The notes beneath the pieces were generated by a model, which did not search any database, had not been told where the DNA came from, and was given only the letters and a program-made list of their open reading frames with translations. A stretch of 64,000 nt of DNA from Haloarcula salinisoli (GTDB lineage: Archaea > Halobacteriota > Halobacteria > Halobacteriales > Haloarculaceae), in the NCBI RefSeq assembly GCF_019599405.1, contig NZ_RKLQ01000005.1, positions 124,001 to 188,000 on the forward strand, in the 5' to 3' direction. The position numbers were made by a program, and so were the translations under genes. Positions 60,951-64,000 of the stretch are shown piece after piece. Position 1 is the stretch's first letter. Each line of letters opens with the position of its first letter.

Positions 60951-61769
60951 TTAATCCCAACGAGAGAGGGCGCCCTGTCCCTGAGGTGTCACACCCGCAT
61001 CGAGCATATCCTCGTCTGAGAAGCGAAGGACACTGATGATGATATACGCCTCTCGTTCGTGATTGAGATTCCCGACGAAAAAGTAGTGATTCATATTGTC
61101 GTCGTTGAATCCCAGCGCGTCAATAACACCATTGACATCGTCATGCTTGTCCCAATAGCGATAAACACCCCACTCAATTGTATGCTGGTCGTGATACGTT
61201 TTTGCAGCGCAGCCTTCACAGCGGTATTTGATATAGAGATCTTGTGGGTAGTCCGATTTCCCCTTTCGCTCGTTCATTTCGAGGTCCATTTGAACAGTGC
61301 TGTCCGGGTTCTCGTCGATATAGACATCCATAATCTCGGCCGGTTCAACCAGTCCGAGACTTACTCGTTGCTCGTTCAGTCGAATCGTGCAGTCGCCAGC
61401 TAACTGGTCAACCAGCTGAATCTGCTCTGATTTTGAAACCGTGTCGACGTGTCTGATTTTCTTGTGTAGGTCTCCCCAGTCTTCTTTCGAGCCAGCGATT
61501 TTGTAACTCTCGTCTCTATTGTCTTGTGCTGGCTCCTCTACTGGCACCGAAACGACGTTCCACCGCTTGCAATTGTCCATCCACAGTTGCGTGGGATACA
61601 AGCGAATGTAGCCATGGGTGTCGGAGTAGCCGCCCAGACACACTGTGTGCCGACCGTCACGAATTGGTTCTGGCGCTGCCCGGCCGAGAATAATCAAATC
61701 ACGAATCCTGTCAACCTCTTGTGACACGGGTGTTCCGATATAGAACTCATCACTGTATATAAAACTCAT
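60951..61769 (-). CDS. Hypothetical protein with zinc-type Cys pair
   Basis: 272 residues (MSFIYSDEFYIGTPVSQEV). The last third contains YIKYRCEGCAAKTYHDQHTIEW, a CxxC followed by a His region that could bind zinc, and the end ISVLRFSDEDM. The opening ILGRAAPEPIRDGRHTVCLGG looks like a beta domain. I have no family name. It lies between the ASCH-like and HNH genes on one strand, so all three may be one operon. Confidence 0.65.
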   Translation of the reverse strand: MSFIYSDEFYIGTPVSQEVDRIRDLIILGRAAPEPIRDGRHTVCLGGYSDTHGYIRLYPTQLWMDNCKRWNVVSVPVEEPAQDNRDESYKIAGSKEDWGDLHKKIRHVDTVSKSEQIQLVDQLAGDCTIRLNEQRVSLGLVEPAEIMDVYIDENPDSTVQMDLEMNERKGKSDYPQDLYIKYRCEGCAAKTYHDQHTIEWGVYRYWDKHDDVNGVIDALGFNDDNMNHYFFVGNLNHEREAYIIISVLRFSDEDMLDAGVTPQGQGALSRWD

Positions 61770-61819
61770 GGTGGTTGACAGAGGGGGTCGGCGCCAGCGA
61801 TTCCGAAAGCGACAGACGG

Positions 61820-62263
61820 TTATTGAAACTCAGTCAAATCGACCTGCGCTCCACCAAGGTCAAAATCATGGTCCAAGAACTCTTTCGACTCATGGGCTGA
61901 GACTGTCTTTGTGTTCAGAATTTCGGGGCCGATATCGTCTAACCGTTCGTTGAGCCGTTCTCGTTCTTGTTCGGTAAGCAGCAGGTCCGCTTGCGTCTCA
62001 ATCTGAAGTTTTCTGAGTTGCCCCTCGATTGTCTTTGCTTCCATCTCAGCATGACACGACCGACAGAGTGTGACAAGATTTACCGGCAGATGTGCATCAA
62101 GCCCTTCGGGAACTTTTGTGTCTGGCACAAGGTGGTGCACACTCAACCGTTCATCTCCTTCTGGTTGCTCGCATCGCTGGCAGCGGCCAGCATCCCGATT
62201 CCGGACTGCTAAGGCGATTTGCTCAAAACGATCTCCTCTATCTTGGCCGTTGTGATTTGGCAT
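61820..62263 (-). CDS. HNH endonuclease
   Basis: 147 residues from ATG 62263 (MPNHNGQDRGDRFEQIALA). The HNH motif is complete: CQRCEQPEG, LSVHHLVP, NLVTLCRSCH. A helical C-terminus follows. An ATG at 62356 would add 31 residues. It is divergent from the PD-(D/E)XK-like gene. HNH nucleases in such settings serve restriction or homing. Confidence 0.8.
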   Translation of the reverse strand: MPNHNGQDRGDRFEQIALAVRNRDAGRCQRCEQPEGDERLSVHHLVPDTKVPEGLDAHLPVNLVTLCRSCHAEMEAKTIEGQLRKLQIETQADLLLTEQERERLNERLDDIGPEILNTKTVSAHESKEFLDHDFDLGGAQVDLTEFQ

Positions 62264-62372
62264 TGTAATAAACAGTGTCTGGTTACGGACTTGAAGTTGT
62301 TCCACGAGGGAGGTTTCTACGGTATGGGATGTAGCACCACTATTTTCACCACTCATCGCACAATACCGGTCC

Positions 62373-63548
62373 GTGAACAAATCTAGCATCGAGCACCAAT
62401 TAGCGGACATTCGGCGACAACTAAGCGAAACCGAATCGCTGCCTCTCCCAACGTTGGAGATTATCGGGCAGTCACAGCAGGAGCGTTACTGGCAGTCATT
62501 GCTCGTGTACTTTCTTGACCCCGACAGCCCCCATGGGTTCGGGTCGGATGTCCTAACAGCATTCTTGGAGGCGATTTCGTCTCATCCAAACATAGCATTC
62601 GATACGCCTGTGCACGACGCGACACGGGTCACCATCCAATCGGAAGTACCCACAGGGAGCGGTCCTGTTGATTTGTTACTAGCACTCGATGACGAGTGGT
62701 TCCTCTGTATCGAACTCAAAGTCGCCTCGCCGGAGACAGGCGACCAGACGGTTCGCTACGCATCGGCGCCAACCATTGGTGACATCGTGGTGAGTGAGCA
62801 TGCTGGTACGGCCGAGTATGTGTATCTCGCACCTGAAACCGCTCAAGCACCTTCCTCCGAGGAGTTCGTCGATGTCTCTTGGCGACACGTCGTCGATCAG
62901 CTTGAGGACGTACTCCACGACGGACAGGGGCAGTATCCAGCGAAGAGTAGCGCACAACTCGCCGATTACCTCGATACGATCAAACGAACACTGAACATGA
63001 CTAACTTAGACGGCATCTCCACGGAGACGGCATTGTACACCGAACACTTTGAACTGATTGACCAGCTCACAGAGGCCTATGAAGCTGACAAACAACGACT
63101 CTTCCAGGCACTTGAGGAGGCGTTTTTCGCTGCGACGGATGTTGACCCAGCAGACTGGACGGTCAACAACCGCGGGACAAACTATATCAATTTTTACAAA
63201 AACGCTTGGCAGAACTTGGATACAGGTACGTCTATCGAGTACGAACCACACGTACACCTGAAGCGCGACCAGCCACGGATTTGGCTCCGACTCGACATTG
63301 AGCACGGTAATAAACAGACTATCCGTGAGGAGTTTCGTGCGTTGCTGAGCGACGAGGAGCTGGCAACACTGGAAGCGAATGGGTGGGACATCGTCGATGG
63401 TACCTATGCTTATTTCGCCAAGTCAGTGCCTATCGATTTCGAGTCTCCAAACGAGTCGGTTCAACGGGCCACGCAGGAACTGCACCAACTCGGTACTGTC
63501 GTTGAGCCACACATTGACGAGGTCGCGGCGGCTCACCGGCACGAGTGA
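62373..63548 (+). CDS. PD-(D/E)XK nuclease superfamily protein
   Basis: 391 residues from a GTG at 62373. The core is Glu91 (SEVPTGSGPVD), Asp100 and Glu114-Leu-Lys116 (FLCIELKVASPE), followed by TGDQTVRY. It is of the PDDEXK_4 type, whose members are often defence proteins. Two short helical domains follow; KNAWQNLDTG and IWLRLDIEHGNKQTIREEF lie in the C-terminal domain. The start is close to the divergent HNH gene, and both could share a promoter region. Confidence 0.75.
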   Translation: MNKSSIEHQLADIRRQLSETESLPLPTLEIIGQSQQERYWQSLLVYFLDPDSPHGFGSDVLTAFLEAISSHPNIAFDTPVHDATRVTIQSEVPTGSGPVDLLLALDDEWFLCIELKVASPETGDQTVRYASAPTIGDIVVSEHAGTAEYVYLAPETAQAPSSEEFVDVSWRHVVDQLEDVLHDGQGQYPAKSSAQLADYLDTIKRTLNMTNLDGISTETALYTEHFELIDQLTEAYEADKQRLFQALEEAFFAATDVDPADWTVNNRGTNYINFYKNAWQNLDTGTSIEYEPHVHLKRDQPRIWLRLDIEHGNKQTIREEFRALLSDEELATLEANGWDIVDGTYAYFAKSVPIDFESPNESVQRATQELHQLGTVVEPHIDEVAAAHRHE

Positions 63549-63795
63549 GCTTCCACTTCGGGTTACTCAACAAGGCTACTGAGGCCCGGCCTATTGAGGT
63601 ATCACCCAAATCATAGAATAATAATTGCAGAGAATAACCGGAATTATAAAAACATCAAAGCGCAGTGTGGCGTTCCAATAAGCACATATAATGCAAAATT
63701 ACTTACCAAAAAGTTAAGTTTACTATTTGTTTACACTCAGATAACGCCCTGATTATGAATGCCATCAGCAAAGAACCTCTCACGTTCACGAGACC
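63549..63795. other. AT-rich promoter region
   Basis: 247 AT-rich bases upstream of the 63796 gene, including TTTACTATTTGTTTACAC. No gene seen. Confidence 0.4.
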
Positions 63796-63936
63796 ATGCC
63801 CATGATTCGAGTTAAAGACTGGACAAAAGAACAGCTCGAAGACATCAAAGATGAAGAAGACCACACTTCCCTCGATTCAGTGGTCAAATCACTTCTCAAA
63901 GAACGCCAACCTGGGTCTAATTCTGCCGACGAATGA
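63796..63936 (+). CDS. Small antitoxin-like protein
   Basis: 46 residues from ATG 63796, or 44 from ATG 63802. MIRVKDWTKEQLEDIKDEED then LDSVVKSLLKER is the pattern of small VapB/ribbon-helix-helix antitoxins. Its stop overlaps the next start (AATGA), so it is coupled to the downstream gene. Confidence 0.6.
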   Translation: MPMIRVKDWTKEQLEDIKDEEDHTSLDSVVKSLLKERQPGSNSADE

Positions 63937-64000
63937 GTGACACTACCCCCACCACGACAGAGGATCATAGCCTTCCCAGTATTTTCGACAGCTGTGACCC
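63933..64000 (+). CDS. Start of a large gene resembling DUF499 ATPases (partial)
   Basis: Only 22 residues are in the window. MSDTTPTTTEDHSLPSIFDS ends with CDP. The string LPSIFDSCDP resembles the opening of haloarchaeal DUF499 ATPases, which occur with DUF1156 DNA methylases in defence loci. The evidence is thin. Confidence 0.4.
   Translation, partial: MSDTTPTTTEDHSLPSIFDSCD

Overview
The window comes from a haloarchaeon (class Halobacteria). The proteins are strongly acidic, GTG starts are common and surface proteins carry archaeal Tat/lipobox signals. It also encodes an archaeal replication initiator (Orc1/Cdc6), an archaeal basal transcription factor (TFB), a bacterio-opsin-activator (Bat)-type regulator and a PGF-CTERM-like surface anchor. 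No rRNA or tRNA gene and no CRISPR repeat array was recognised. The mosaic of insertion sequences, broken genes, toxin-antitoxin pairs and an origin suggests a plasmid or integrated plasmid/ICE plus flanking accessory DNA.

Left part (1-14.8 kb): the window opens inside a leftward cas6 gene. Accessory genes follow: two CAP-domain secreted proteins that are near copies of each other, a secreted metallo-beta-lactamase/ComEC-like protein with a DUF3006 partner, and several unknowns. A debris field comes next. A cytosine-5 DNA methyltransferase gene is broken into pieces (3' piece near 6.4 kb, middle near 11.7 kb, 5' piece near 14.5 kb). One break is an IS607-family element (serine recombinase plus TnpB), and removing it at a GG dinucleotide restores the methyltransferase reading frame. 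A truncated Mrr-like nuclease and a truncated PQQ-propeller gene lie in the same debris. The segment 8.0-11.4 kb is AT-rich and looks foreign.

Middle part (14.6-41 kb): this is a plasmid-like backbone read mostly leftward, with many small genes, a TFB paralogue, SWIM and zinc-ribbon proteins, a GNAT/Mom-like protein, a DUF6610-like plus DUF6884-like pair, an ArdC-like anti-restriction metallopeptidase, a HEAT-repeat protein and Orc1/Cdc6 next to an origin with inverted repeats around an AT-rich core. Two non-coding signals run through it. The first is a short hairpin, with covarying arms and a conserved loop, placed just upstream of about fifteen unrelated genes. The second is an inverted pair of TTAACCAACA boxes at five places plus one single box. 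A TnpB-only IS200/IS605 element splits a small gene near 20.7-22.2 kb, and there are VapBC-like and DUF433/DUF5615 toxin-antitoxin pairs.

Right part (41-64 kb): two membrane proteins, a second DUF433/DUF5615 pair, a ~2250-residue GLUG/cadherin-like surface protein and a PAS/GAF Bat-type regulator. A probable defence region follows: a 1351-residue STAND-type NTPase, an AT-rich 729-residue protein with a PD-(D/E)XK-like motif, an ASCH-like protein, an HNH nuclease, a second PD-(D/E)XK-like protein, and at the right edge a small antitoxin-like protein coupled to the start of a large gene whose first residues resemble DUF499 ATPases. A 17-bp sequence recurs in intergenic DNA at five places across the window.
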